From LSNR01 sp964603325 (lineage in GTDB: Bacteria > Patescibacteriota > Minisyncoccia > Moranbacterales > UBA9337), in contig CAZRUH010000002.1 in the NCBI GenBank assembly GCA_964603325.1, positions 1 to 40,965 of the forward strand: DNA of 40,965 bases, in the 5' to 3' direction. The notes beneath the pieces are model-generated. The model did not search any database, was not told the DNA's origin, and saw nothing but the letters and a program-made list of their open reading frames with translations. The position numbers were made by a program, and so were the translations under genes. Of the stretch, positions 24,516 to 32,928 are shown piece by piece. Position 1 is the first letter of the stretch; each line of letters opens with the position of its first letter.

Positions 24516-25229
24516 TCATTTGTTAAAAAATTTTTTAATTTTATCTTTGTTAATAATTTCATCATCAAGTTTAGCCAACTCACTCTCCATTTTTTCTTTT
24601 GATACGCTTCCCTTTTCAAGTTCACTAAAAAACTTAAAGTAGGGAAGTTTTTTGCCTCCTGTTGGAAAATGGCGACGTTGCTTTTTAATAAAGAAAAATT
24701 TTTCAAATCTTTGCAAATAACCGTTTTCCGAACATAATTCCAAAATAAGTTTATTTTCATCATCACAAAGTTCGTCAATATAATAAGTGGCGACATTTTC
24801 ATTGGTTTCTCTTTTTATATAATCATCAATAACTCTTCTGGTGGCGGATTCGGCATTAAAAATCTTTTTCTGCACTTTTTCGTTATCACTATCAATATTT
24901 TCCGCAACCCAAACTATTCTATTTAACACATTTAGGACGGAGTTTCCCAAAACATCTCTGATGCTACCGTAATCAATAACTAAAATATCTTTTTCGTCAA
25001 TAATTTTTTTCATTCTTTCCAGAAGAATTGGTATTTTTTTGTCTATATACAATCTCAGTTTTTCAAAGTCAACATTTAAAAGTTTTTCCGTTTCTAAAAT
25101 CGTTTTTTCCGAAAGATTATCCAATCTATTTAAAATTTGAAAATACTCTTTCTCAACAAAGTCTAAAAATCTTTCAAATTTTTCTTTGTTATTCTCTTTA
25201 CGCGTAAATTCGTTGATTATTTCTATCAT
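24516..25229 (-). CDS. uncharacterised helical protein between manC and hypC
   Basis: I do not recognise this 237-residue protein. It is soluble, charged and predicted to be almost entirely helical, with no signal peptide or membrane helix. Distinct segments are EKDILVIDYGSIRDVLGNSV near 78-97 and FFFIKKQRRHFPTGGKK near 188-204. Two cysteines occur close together (LCDDENKLILELCSENG). It starts 11 bp after the manC stop, and its TGA stop overlaps a hypC-frame ATG (ATGA). That coupling suggests it belongs with hypCD rather than with the sugar genes, but no role can be assigned. Confidence 0.75.
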   Translation of the reverse strand: MIEIINEFTRKENNKEKFERFLDFVEKEYFQILNRLDNLSEKTILETEKLLNVDFEKLRLYIDKKIPILLERMKKIIDEKDILVIDYGSIRDVLGNSVLNVLNRIVWVAENIDSDNEKVQKKIFNAESATRRVIDDYIKRETNENVATYYIDELCDDENKLILELCSENGYLQRFEKFFFIKKQRRHFPTGGKKLPYFKFFSELEKGSVSKEKMESELAKLDDEIINKDKIKKFFNK

Positions 25230-25240
25230 ATATCCAAAAG

Positions 25241-26659
25241 TTAAAATTCTATCACATCATCGGCACCCAGATAATTACCTGTTTGAACTTCAATAATTTC
25301 CAGGTTTATTTTTCCGGGATTTTTTATTTGATGCTTTACAGATGGAGGAATAAAAACACTCTCATTGGCAACTAAAATCTTTTTGTTTCTTTTGTAAATA
25401 ACTTCTGCTGTTCCTTTTACAACAACCCAGTGCTCCGCCCTATGATAATGCATTTGCAATTTTATCTTTTTTCCGGGATATATTGTCACCTTTCTGACTT
25501 TATGTCTTCGTCCATCTATCAAAACCTCATACTTACCCCAAGGACTGTGCACTATCACATTATGGTCTATTTCTTTGTAGTTATTCTTTTTTAATAATTC
25601 AACAATATCTTTTACTTTTTCAGATTGACCTCTTTTTTGAATTAATATACTGTCATTATTTTCAACAACAATCAAATCTCTTACACCCATTGTGGCAATT
25701 AGTTTATTGGTAGTGCTGTGTATAAAAACATTATTACTGTCCACCTTTATGTGTTTCTTATTTTTATCTTCTTTTTTCAACAAAACTTCCGCCAGATTAT
25801 CAAAAGATCCAATATCACTCCAACCAAAATCACCCTCAAAAACAACCACTTTTTTGGATTTTTCCGACAAAGCGTAGTCTATTGAAATATTTGGCATTTT
25901 TCTAAAATTTTTTATGAAAACATCATAATTGTTTTTTAAGTTTTCAAATATTACCGGAGAATATTTTTTTATTTCATCAAAAAATGTTTTACAATTAAAA
26001 ACATACATTCCGGCATTCCACAGATAATCTCCCGATTTCACATATTTTTCCGCTGTTTTTTTGTCCGGTTTTTCTTTAAATTCCAAAACCTTATTAACCG
26101 TAACACTCTTTTTTTTGTTTATTTTTTTGTTTTTTCTATCTTTTGCTTGCAACTTATTCTTTTTGCCGTTTGTCATTTTTTTAATGTATCCATATCCGGT
26201 CTCCGCTCCCACAGGAGTAATTCCTATTGTTCCTATGTTATTATTATTTTTAGTTAACGCATCTTTAACAACTTTCAAATATTTTTTTTGATTGGTTATA
26301 TAATGATCCGCCGGCAGAAAAATTATTTGCTTTGATTGGTCAATTTTTATTTTATCTTTTAAATATTTAACTGATAACGCAATTGCCGGAGCGGTGTTTC
26401 GTTTTTCCGGCTCTTCTAAAAACCTATCCTCGGAAAAATTTGGATAAACCTCTCTTATTTGATTAACAACATTATAAAAATCACTCTTGTTAGCAACAAA
26501 AAAAATATTGTTTTTAGGAATTATTTTTGAGATACGCAAAAAAGTTTCTTGCAAAAGAGATTTATTGCTGTAAAGTTTTAAAAATTGTTTAGGATAATTC
26601 TTTCTACTTAACGGCCACAACCTTGTTCCGGATCCTCCACATAAAATTACACTATACAT
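25241..26659 (-). CDS. manC: mannose-1-phosphate guanylyltransferase / mannose-6-phosphate isomerase
   Basis: This enzyme makes GDP-mannose for surface glycans. The 472-residue length and layout match bifunctional ManC. The nucleotidyltransferase domain (about 1-290) begins with the pyrophosphorylase signature CGGSGTRLWPLSRKNYPKQF (7-26) and has FKEKPD at 194-199. The C-terminal type II isomerase cupin (about 365-472) has the metal site QMHYHRAEHW with H404, H406 and E409. A very Lys-rich insert at about 161-187 is not usual for the family. The gene lies 8 bp after the glycosyltransferase gene in the murA operon. Confidence 0.94.
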   Translation of the reverse strand: MYSVILCGGSGTRLWPLSRKNYPKQFLKLYSNKSLLQETFLRISKIIPKNNIFFVANKSDFYNVVNQIREVYPNFSEDRFLEEPEKRNTAPAIALSVKYLKDKIKIDQSKQIIFLPADHYITNQKKYLKVVKDALTKNNNNIGTIGITPVGAETGYGYIKKMTNGKKNKLQAKDRKNKKINKKKSVTVNKVLEFKEKPDKKTAEKYVKSGDYLWNAGMYVFNCKTFFDEIKKYSPVIFENLKNNYDVFIKNFRKMPNISIDYALSEKSKKVVVFEGDFGWSDIGSFDNLAEVLLKKEDKNKKHIKVDSNNVFIHSTTNKLIATMGVRDLIVVENNDSILIQKRGQSEKVKDIVELLKKNNYKEIDHNVIVHSPWGKYEVLIDGRRHKVRKVTIYPGKKIKLQMHYHRAEHWVVVKGTAEVIYKRNKKILVANESVFIPPSVKHQIKNPGKINLEIIEVQTGNYLGADDVIEF

Positions 26660-26667
26660 AAAATTTT

Positions 26668-27843
26668 TTAGTCATTTTTAATAATATTGGCAATATTTCT
26701 GGCACAACCATCCCAAGAAAATCTTTCAATGTTTTTATACCCTAATTTTATTATATCATTACGAGTTTTTTTGTCATTAATAATTTTAAGAGAAACTCGC
26801 GCTATTTCCTCCGGATTATTTGGATTAACTAAAAATGGTTTCATGTATCGTCCCACCACTTCCGGTATGGAAGATTTGTCAGATGCCACTATGGGAACTC
26901 CCATTTTTTGGGATTCAAGAACCGGCAAACCGAAACCCTCGTAAAAACTTGGAAATAAAAACAAATCACTCTTACGCAATAAATATACTTTTTTATTTTG
27001 ACTAATATATCCGGTTAAGAAAATATCATTTTTAATTTTACTGTTTTCTATTTGATCAATAATTTTCGTATAACCATATCCAAACCCACCGGCCAAAATC
27101 AACTTGTGAGGAATATTGTGTTTTGTTTTTAAAATTTCAAAAGATTTAATAATGCCAAAAATATTTTTTCTTTCCTCTATTCTTCCAACAAAAAGAATAT
27201 ATTTGTGTTTTTTTATTATTATTTCCAAATCTTTCGATATTTTAGTTGTTTTATTATTTTTTTTCTCAAGAAGCACATTTCCTATTCCTTCATAAATAAC
27301 TTTTATTTTATTTCTGGGGATATTATATAATCTTGTCAAATCTTTTTTTGTGTTTCCGGAAACCGCAACTATGTTAGTTGCCCACTGACAAGATTTTTTT
27401 ATAGATTGACGCATATAAAATCTCTCCCACCGAGAATATGCTTTTGGCAAAAACTCATATTCCAATCCATGAATAACCACTATGGTTTTTGGCTTACGTT
27501 TATTTTTTTTAAGTTGATTGATTGTTTTTAATAAAAAATTATTTGGATGTATAACTGGAACGGTGTGTGCGGGAACAAATAAAACATCCACGGGATTTCT
27601 TATCATCTCCAAGGATAATCCAACCTGAGTCCATAATCTTGGGAAGTTTATAGTTCTCAGTTTCCATTTTTTGGGAATAGAAAAATCACAACACTTAAAA
27701 AAACTCTTATTCGGTCTCAAATATAGAACAACTTCAAAATTCTTTAATTCATTGCGCAAGTATTTAACAACTTGATAACAATATTCTTCTATGCCTGTTC
27801 TGTTTTTTAAAAAAGCGCGCGAAGCATCTATTCCAATTTTCAT
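26668..27843 (-). CDS. GT4-family glycosyltransferase
   Basis: This GT-B fold retaining glycosyltransferase has 391 residues. The C-terminal donor-binding half shows FVGRIEERKN (218-227), DLFLFPSFYEGFGLPVLESQ near 293-312 with the EGFGLPVLE motif, and VPIVASDKSSIPEVVG. The N-terminal start MKIGIDASRAFLKNRTGIEE resembles mannosyltransferase-like members that begin GIDAR. Sitting directly before manC, it could use GDP-mannose to build a surface polymer. It is cytoplasmic and lacks a membrane helix. Donor and acceptor are inferred from context only. Confidence 0.9.
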   Translation of the reverse strand: MKIGIDASRAFLKNRTGIEEYCYQVVKYLRNELKNFEVVLYLRPNKSFFKCCDFSIPKKWKLRTINFPRLWTQVGLSLEMIRNPVDVLFVPAHTVPVIHPNNFLLKTINQLKKNKRKPKTIVVIHGLEYEFLPKAYSRWERFYMRQSIKKSCQWATNIVAVSGNTKKDLTRLYNIPRNKIKVIYEGIGNVLLEKKNNKTTKISKDLEIIIKKHKYILFVGRIEERKNIFGIIKSFEILKTKHNIPHKLILAGGFGYGYTKIIDQIENSKIKNDIFLTGYISQNKKVYLLRKSDLFLFPSFYEGFGLPVLESQKMGVPIVASDKSSIPEVVGRYMKPFLVNPNNPEEIARVSLKIINDKKTRNDIIKLGYKNIERFSWDGCARNIANIIKND

Positions 27844-27849
27844 AAAAAT

Positions 27850-28857
27850 CTATTTAGAGCTCATTAATGTTCTTTTATATGTATCTAAATTATCTAACGC
27901 TTTGCCCGCGCCTTTAACAACACAAAATAAAGGATCTTCCGCCACATAACAGGGAACATTTATGGTTTTTGACACCAATTTATCTAAATGTTTAAGAAGC
28001 GCGCCACCCCCGGACAGAATCATTCCTTTGTCCATAATATCGGCAGCCAATTCCGGAGGTGTTTCTTGTAAAACTTTTTTAATGGCGCCAATCACTTCCC
28101 TTAACTCATCTTGAAGGGCTTCGGTTATCTCATTGGAAGAAATTTTAATTGTTTTCGGCAATCTTCCGGATAGATCTCTTCCTTTAACATCTATATAATC
28201 TTCTTTAACCTGCGCAATAGCCGAGCCAATTTTTATTTTAATTTCTTCGGCAGTTCTATCACCGATAACCAATCCATGTTTCCTTTTGATGTAATTAGCT
28301 ATAGCATAATCAAACTTATTTCCGCCAACCCTTGCGCTATGAGCTGAAACTATTCCACCCAAAGATATTACCGCCACCTCAGATGTTCCTCCGCCAATAT
28401 CAATAATCATATTTCCTTGAGCGTTTTGAATTGGTATCTCTGCTCCAATTGCCGCTAAGATGGGCTCCTTAACGACATAAGCGCTTTTGGCTCCAGCTTT
28501 AACAGCCGCATCAATGACAGCTCTTTTTTCGGTAGAGGTTATACCAGCCGGAACAGAAATCATTACATCCGGCCTCACCAATCTAACTCTACCGCTAACT
28601 TTTCCTATAAAATATTTAAGCATTGCTTCCGTAACCCTATAGTCCGCAATTACTCCGTCTTTCAGTGGTTTGGTGGCCACAATGGTATCAGGCGTTCTCC
28701 CTATCATATCCTTGGCCTCATTTCCAACAGCCAAAACTTTGTTATCCAATAACGAAACCGCCACCACTGACGGCTCATTAACAACCACCCCTTTTCCGGG
28801 AATAAAAACCAAAGTATTTGCTGTTCCCAAATCAATTCCAATCTTTTTTAATAGCAT
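27850..28857 (-). CDS. mreB: rod-shape-determining actin homologue MreB
   Basis: MreB forms membrane-associated filaments that guide peptidoglycan synthesis. The 335-residue length is standard. Seen are the phosphate-1 motif IGIDLGTANTLVFIPGKG near 6-23, VVATKPLKDGVIADY, MIDIGGGTSEVAVISLGG (phosphate 2) and MILSGGGALLKHLDKL (adenosine motif). The gene follows murA by 4 bp and precedes the glycosyltransferase by 6 bp, so shape control, precursor synthesis and surface sugar genes share a transcript. No mreC, mreD or rodA is in the window. Confidence 0.97.
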   Translation of the reverse strand: MLLKKIGIDLGTANTLVFIPGKGVVVNEPSVVAVSLLDNKVLAVGNEAKDMIGRTPDTIVATKPLKDGVIADYRVTEAMLKYFIGKVSGRVRLVRPDVMISVPAGITSTEKRAVIDAAVKAGAKSAYVVKEPILAAIGAEIPIQNAQGNMIIDIGGGTSEVAVISLGGIVSAHSARVGGNKFDYAIANYIKRKHGLVIGDRTAEEIKIKIGSAIAQVKEDYIDVKGRDLSGRLPKTIKISSNEITEALQDELREVIGAIKKVLQETPPELAADIMDKGMILSGGGALLKHLDKLVSKTINVPCYVAEDPLFCVVKGAGKALDNLDTYKRTLMSSK

Positions 28858-28861
28858 ATGC

Positions 28862-30166
28862 TTAATTCTTTTTTAATTCAATTTTTGCACCAATAGATTT
28901 TAGTCTTTTTTCCAAATTTTCATATCCACGATTAACCGAATAAACTTCTTTTAAAACCGATTTTCCCGATGATGCCAGCATTGCCACCAATATTATCGCA
29001 GCCGGGCGAAGCGCGGGAGGAGAGATTATCTTGGATCCTTTTAATTTTGTTGGACCCTCAACCTCCACTCTATGAGAATCAATCAACTTTATTTTTCCTC
29101 CCAAATTATTTAATTCCGCAAAATATACCGCTCTGTTTTCATAAACCCAATCATGAATAAGCGTTCTTCCTTTTGCAATCATTGCTATCGGAACAAAAAA
29201 TGGCAAATTATCCATATTTATTCCGGGAAATGGTAACGCATGAATTTTATCCTTTAACGCAACCAGTTTTGATGGAATAATTTCAATATCTATCAGTTTT
29301 GTTTTTCCGTTCCGCGAAACATATTTTTTTAAGATATTATATTTTTGTCCCATTTTTTCCAGTTTCAACAATTCTAACTCCAAAAATTCAATCGGGCATC
29401 TTTTTATTCTCAACCTACTATTCGTAACAATTGCCAATGAGATAAAAAACATTGCTTCAATGGGGTCCTCACTAATTTCATAAGATATATTTTTTTTAAT
29501 ATTTTTCAATCCAACAACTTCAAGCGTTGTTGTTCCTATGCCTTTTATCTTTACGCCCAATTTTTGTAAGAAAAAGCAAAGATCTTGAACCATATAATTG
29601 GCTGTTGCCATTTTAATGGTGGTTTTTTGAGGAATTTGCGCCGCAACCATTAATGCCGTTTCCGTCACCGTGTCTCCCGATTCGTATAAAACAACCTTTT
29701 TTGCCGGTCTTAGTTTTCCGGCATCTATAAAAAAACCATCATTTCTGTTTATTATTTTAACTCCAAATTTTTCCAAAACAAACAAATGCGGTCTAATAGT
29801 CCTTTCTCCCAATTTACAACCTCCCGCTTGAGGAATAAAATATTTATTCAATTTACCAACAAAAGCGCCTATGAGCATAATCACACTCCTTGTTTTGCAA
29901 GCTGATTTTTTGTTTATTTTGTCTACCTTAAACTCTACGGGCGGAATTATTTTCAAATTCTTACCCACTTTTTCAATTTTTACGCCAATACTTTCCAATA
30001 TTTCAACCCAACGATTAACTTCTTCTATTTGAGGCACATTTCTCAATGTCGTGGTGCCTTTGTTTATCATACTCGCCGCTAACAATGCTACTGTGGCATT
30101 TTTTGATCCATTAACCGTAATTTCTCCCTTTAATTTTTTTCCACCTTCTATTTCAAAGTATTGCAT
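28862..30166 (-). CDS. murA: UDP-N-acetylglucosamine 1-carboxyvinyltransferase MurA
   Basis: MurA catalyses the first committed peptidoglycan step, transferring enolpyruvate from PEP to UDP-GlcNAc in the cytoplasm. The protein has 434 residues. K22-N23 lies in VNGSKNATVALLAAS. The fosfomycin-target cysteine is kept (C117 in PQAGGCKLGERTIRPH). The catalytic Asp region is PGINMDNLPFFVP, and the final RGYENLEKRL carries the conserved Arg. The usual RPVDLH after the cysteine reads RTIRPH here, a family variant. It is first in a seven-gene leftward operon; I could not choose a convincing promoter in the 30167-30300 gap. Confidence 0.95.
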   Translation of the reverse strand: MQYFEIEGGKKLKGEITVNGSKNATVALLAASMINKGTTTLRNVPQIEEVNRWVEILESIGVKIEKVGKNLKIIPPVEFKVDKINKKSACKTRSVIMLIGAFVGKLNKYFIPQAGGCKLGERTIRPHLFVLEKFGVKIINRNDGFFIDAGKLRPAKKVVLYESGDTVTETALMVAAQIPQKTTIKMATANYMVQDLCFFLQKLGVKIKGIGTTTLEVVGLKNIKKNISYEISEDPIEAMFFISLAIVTNSRLRIKRCPIEFLELELLKLEKMGQKYNILKKYVSRNGKTKLIDIEIIPSKLVALKDKIHALPFPGINMDNLPFFVPIAMIAKGRTLIHDWVYENRAVYFAELNNLGGKIKLIDSHRVEVEGPTKLKGSKIISPPALRPAAIILVAMLASSGKSVLKEVYSVNRGYENLEKRLKSIGAKIELKKN

Positions 30167-30299
30167 AAAAATTTTAGTTTAAATTCACAAATATTGACAC
30201 TCTTAGTTTACTTCATTTAATCATCTTTTTCAAGCAATTTTATTATTTTGCATTTCCAAATAATTTCAAGTGATATTTTTAAAAACAATCATACAAAAA

Positions 30300-30328
30300 T
30301 TGACTTTCTTATAAAAACAGTGTATAAT
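30300..30328 (+). promoter_or_regulatory. near-consensus promoter upstream of the lysozyme-fold gene
   Basis: TTGACT (30300-30305), a 17-bp spacer and TATAAT (30323-30328) give eleven of twelve consensus bases. Transcription should begin near 30335, only about 2 nt before a four-codon mini-ORF at 30337. Confidence 0.8.
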
Positions 30329-30336
30329 AAAGACAA

Positions 30337-30351
30337 ATGAGAAGTTTGTAA
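30337..30351 (+). other. four-codon leader ORF (MRSL)
   Basis: ATG AGA AGT TTG TAA lies nearly at the predicted transcription start (leaderless style), 5 nt before the terminator-like hairpin. It could be a leader peptide in an attenuator, or chance in AT-rich DNA. Confidence 0.3.
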
Positions 30352-30356
30352 ATAAT

Positions 30357-30377
30357 CGGGTGAAACCCGTTTTTTTT
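30357..30377 (+). terminator. terminator-like hairpin directly before the start codon
   Basis: CGGGT and ACCCG flank a GAA loop (30357-30369), followed by eight T. The ATG of the lysozyme-fold gene at 30378 comes immediately after the T-run. Its position between a strong promoter and the gene suggests attenuation, or a very short terminated RNA. Confidence 0.7.
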
Positions 30378-30962
30378 ATGCAAAAAATAAAAAAACAAAA
30401 ATTATTTTTGAATCGTTATGCAAAAAACTTTCTTTTGACATTGTTTTTTCTTTTTCTTTTTTCTTTTTCTTTTCTTGTCTTAGAAATTAAAAAAGAAATT
30501 TCACTGATAAATGACTCTTTCAATTTTAAAATCAACATAAATTCAAACAGAATTAAACTAAGGAGCAAGATAAATGAAATAACCGCCGGATACCCCATAA
30601 GCGAAATGTCTTATTATTTATCATTTCAAAACAAAGAAGTTGTCGCCTTTATGATTGCTATAGCAAAAAAAGAAAGTAATTGGGGTAAAAGAACTCCAAA
30701 ATTAAACGGAAAAGAATGTTATAATTATTGGGGTTTTAGAAGAAAAAGAAATCGTATGGGAAGTGGAGGACATACTTGTTTTGACAATAAAAAAGATGCC
30801 GTTTTAACCGTGTCTGAGAGAATAAAAAATCTTTTAGCGCAGGGAATTGATACACCGCAAAAGATGGTCATTTGGAAATGCGGTTATTCTTGCGATAATC
30901 AAAATCCAAAAAATGTTGACAAGTGGATTAGAGATGTTGATTTATATTACAGCAAATTTTAA
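30378..30962 (+). CDS. membrane-anchored lysozyme-fold (glucosaminidase-like) protein
   Basis: From ATG 30378 the protein has 194 residues. A cytoplasmic basic start is followed by one membrane helix (about 18-36), so the rest is outside. Residues 85-193 resemble the lysozyme-like fold of bacterial glucosaminidases and lytic transglycosylases, with FMIAIAKKESNWGKRTPKLN and probable catalytic E99, YNYWGFR and GHTCFDNKKDAVLTVSERI. Four cysteines (114, 134, 168, 172) could form two disulfides. It probably trims peptidoglycan. An upstream GTG (30360) is in frame but lies inside the terminator hairpin, so it was rejected as the start. Confidence 0.78.
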   Translation: MQKIKKQKLFLNRYAKNFLLTLFFLFLFSFSFLVLEIKKEISLINDSFNFKININSNRIKLRSKINEITAGYPISEMSYYLSFQNKEVVAFMIAIAKKESNWGKRTPKLNGKECYNYWGFRRKRNRMGSGGHTCFDNKKDAVLTVSERIKNLLAQGIDTPQKMVIWKCGYSCDNQNPKNVDKWIRDVDLYYSKF

Positions 30963-30969
30963 CAGATAA

Positions 30970-32163
30970 TCAGATAGATATTATTTCTGTTTTTTTTATA
31001 GCTTTTTTAATCACTTCATTCAAATTAATATTTTTCTCTGCCATTATGACACTTTCCAATTTTGCATGAATTTCCGGATGTTTCGGAATAAATCTCGTAC
31101 AACAATCTTCATGAGGTAAAATTGAAATATCATAAGTTTCTATTTTTTTAGCAATTTTTATTATCTCCGCTTTATCAAAACCACATAAAGGACGCATTAT
31201 TGTTATGTTTACCGCACTATTGGTTGCCAAAATATTTTCCAGAGTTTGGGAAGCTACCTGGGCAACAGACTCTCCGCTATATAGTGCCAAGTATTTATTT
31301 TTCTGAGCTATTTTTTCAGCAATTTTCAGCATCAATCTCCTATACATTATCACCCGCAACTTTTCCGGACATTTTATTATTATTTCCTGTTGAATTTCGG
31401 CAAAAGGAACCATAAAAACTTTGCCAAATTCTTGAAATTTTGAAAGTTTTTTTGCTAAAGAGATTACTTTTTCGTTAGACGCTGAAGATGTGTATGGCAA
31501 AGAATGAAAATGTATAAAATCAATTTTGACACCTCTTTTTAGTCCATAATAAGCGGCCACGGGAGAATCAATCCCGCCGGAAAGCATAGCTAACGCTCTT
31601 CCTCCCGTTCCCACCGGCATACCGTTTAATCCCATTTTTTTCTTTAAAAAAATAAATGCCCATTTGTTTATAATTTCAATAAAACACTCAATGTCGGGAT
31701 TTTTTAAATTAACTCTTGGATTAAGTTTTTTGTTTTTTAATTTTTCAAAAATATATCCTCCGATTTCCTTGTTTATCTCCTCAGATGTCATTAAAAAATT
31801 CTTATTTAATCTTTGTGTTGTTATGCGAAAGGTCTTTTCCGAAGAAAGAATTTTTAATTTAATCAACTTCCAACACTCTTTTTTCAAAATATCAATATCC
31901 TGAGAAATTTTTTTAGCAAAAGAAAAATTTGCAATTCCAAAAATTTCCGATAATATTTTTTCTATCTTTAACAAATCACCATTACTTACCTTCTCACTCA
32001 TAATTTCCAGTAAAATTCTTCCGGGAACTCTTTTTGTTTTTATACAAAAATTAAAATTTTCCTTTTTGATTTTATTTTTTATATTTTGAACCAATTTTTT
32101 TTCAAACCAATCACGATTTTTTCCCTTAAGCCCTATTTCATTGTAACGAATTATTATAGTCAT
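30970..32163 (-). CDS. thiI: tRNA 4-thiouridine synthetase ThiI, form without rhodanese domain
   Basis: ThiI adenylates and thiolates U8 of tRNA, and in some bacteria supports thiamine synthesis. From ATG 32163 the protein has 397 residues: a ferredoxin-like and THUMP domain (about 1-165), then the PP-loop ATPase domain with SGGIDS at 195-200. LPHEDCCTRFIPKHPE lies near the end. There is no C-terminal rhodanese domain, as in Bacillus-type ThiI. The frame is open 60 codons further upstream, but that segment is translation of the structured leader and terminator, and MTIIIRYNEIGLKGKN is the usual family start. A strong hairpin lies 13 bp upstream. Confidence 0.93.
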   Translation of the reverse strand: MTIIIRYNEIGLKGKNRDWFEKKLVQNIKNKIKKENFNFCIKTKRVPGRILLEIMSEKVSNGDLLKIEKILSEIFGIANFSFAKKISQDIDILKKECWKLIKLKILSSEKTFRITTQRLNKNFLMTSEEINKEIGGYIFEKLKNKKLNPRVNLKNPDIECFIEIINKWAFIFLKKKMGLNGMPVGTGGRALAMLSGGIDSPVAAYYGLKRGVKIDFIHFHSLPYTSSASNEKVISLAKKLSKFQEFGKVFMVPFAEIQQEIIIKCPEKLRVIMYRRLMLKIAEKIAQKNKYLALYSGESVAQVASQTLENILATNSAVNITIMRPLCGFDKAEIIKIAKKIETYDISILPHEDCCTRFIPKHPEIHAKLESVIMAEKNINLNEVIKKAIKKTEIISI

Positions 32164-32176
32164 AAAATCAAAAAAT

Positions 32177-32216
32177 AACAAAAAACACTCTTGATAAATA
32201 TAGAGTGTTTTTTGTT
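32177..32216. terminator. 15-bp perfect hairpin with U-runs, just upstream of thiI
   Basis: AACAAAAAACACTCT (32177-32191) pairs exactly with AGAGTGTTTTTTGTT (32202-32216) around a 10-nt loop. On the minus strand it ends 13 bp before the thiI ATG, so it could act as an attenuator of thiI. Its symmetric T-runs would also terminate plus-strand transcripts. Confidence 0.75.
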
Positions 32217-32237
32217 TTCGGTCAAATAATAACCAAC

Positions 32238-32434
32238 GCTTATATTTTAGGCTAATTACATATTTAACAAAAAATCTATATGGAAACCGGGCGTCGCACG
32301 CCCAAGATATATAAAAATTGGCTGGACGCCCGATGTTTAACATGTACCAACATATAAGCCGGAAATTCCCTAGCCCGGGTGAGAGGCGTCAGAAATTATA
32401 TAAGCTATATGTACTTTGCGTACATGTTTTTTTT
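32238..32434 (+). ncRNA. structured RNA candidate ending in a terminator
   Basis: This is a GC-rich island in very AT-rich DNA with many complementary segments. GCTTATAT (32238-32245) pairs with ATATAAGC at 32398-32405, or alternatively with the same octamer at 32352-32359. There is a local hairpin GGGCGT/ACGCCC near 32288-32303, and GGGCGTC can instead pair with GACGCCC near 32324-32330. The 3' end is a terminator (32409-32434). I could not match it to SRP RNA, tmRNA, RNase P or a riboswitch class. The opposite strand, as a thiI leader, is an alternative. Confidence 0.45.
32409..32434 (+). terminator. intrinsic terminator of the RNA candidate
   Basis: ATGTAC (32409-32414) and GTACAT (32420-32425) enclose a 5-nt loop and are followed by eight T (32427-32434). 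It only works on the plus strand, and no plus-strand protein gene lies before it. Confidence 0.7.
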
Positions 32435-32891
32435 CTCCTACTTTTCTCCGGCGCAAAGCCTTTTTAAAGAACTGAATTTTTCTTTTTTATTTTTGTTTTT
32501 TAAGAAAAATTTTTCTTGAAACGCTCCGCATTTGATATACTTATTCAAATATACCAAATGCGGAACATTTCTTTTTTGTTTTTGTTTTTATAATTTGAAG
32601 TGCGTTAACTTCAAAAATTGATACAGAGAGAATAGTAGAAGAAATTTTGCCTAAAACTAAAAATTCATTTCAAAAACAAAATTTCTTCTGCTATCTATTT
32701 GTCAAAAAACTAAAAATAACTAAAAATATCAACTTTACAAACAAATTATACCACTTTTTACGCTACCTATCAAGTAAAACGAGAAAAACCCTTATAAAAT
32801 GGCCATTTTTTCAAATAAACATTTTTATTTACCCTTTATATTTTTTTTAAAAACTATTCTTTATAAAAAATAAAATTTCTTTATTTGGCAA
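32435..32891. other. gene-free stretch with a series of hairpins
   Basis: No convincing coding frame was found. It contains a 16-bp palindrome (32502-32517) and a 10-bp perfect inverted repeat TCCGCATTTG/CAAATGCGGA that extends to 14 pairs (32525-32564). Two further inverted repeats follow: an 8-bp one, TTTGAAGT/ACTTCAAA (32594-32615), and an 18-bp one with a single G-U pair (32632-32649 with 32677-32694). The direct repeat ACTAAAAAT occurs three times around 32654-32730. The 67-codon frame at 32647-32850 looks like chance. Confidence 0.6.
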
Positions 32892-32911
32892 TTATCCACA
32901 GTTTATCCACA
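32892..32911 (+). promoter_or_regulatory. two tandem DnaA boxes
   Basis: TTATCCACA at 32892-32900 and again at 32903-32911, same orientation, 2 bp apart, both perfect matches to the DnaA box consensus. They border the AT-rich hairpin region, 18 bp from the 3' end of the leftward gene. No dnaA or dnaN gene is in the window, so a replication origin is only a possibility. Confidence 0.5.
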
Positions 32912-32928
32912 GAATTATTAAAAACCAA

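Noticed and set aside
32164..32343. 60-residue N-terminal extension of ThiI
   Set aside because: It translates through the terminator hairpin and the structured GC-rich island; the family start is at 32163.
32647..32850. 67-residue plus-strand protein
   Set aside because: It lies across one arm of the 18-pair inverted repeat and is low in complexity (Lys, Phe, Asn); nothing suggests coding.
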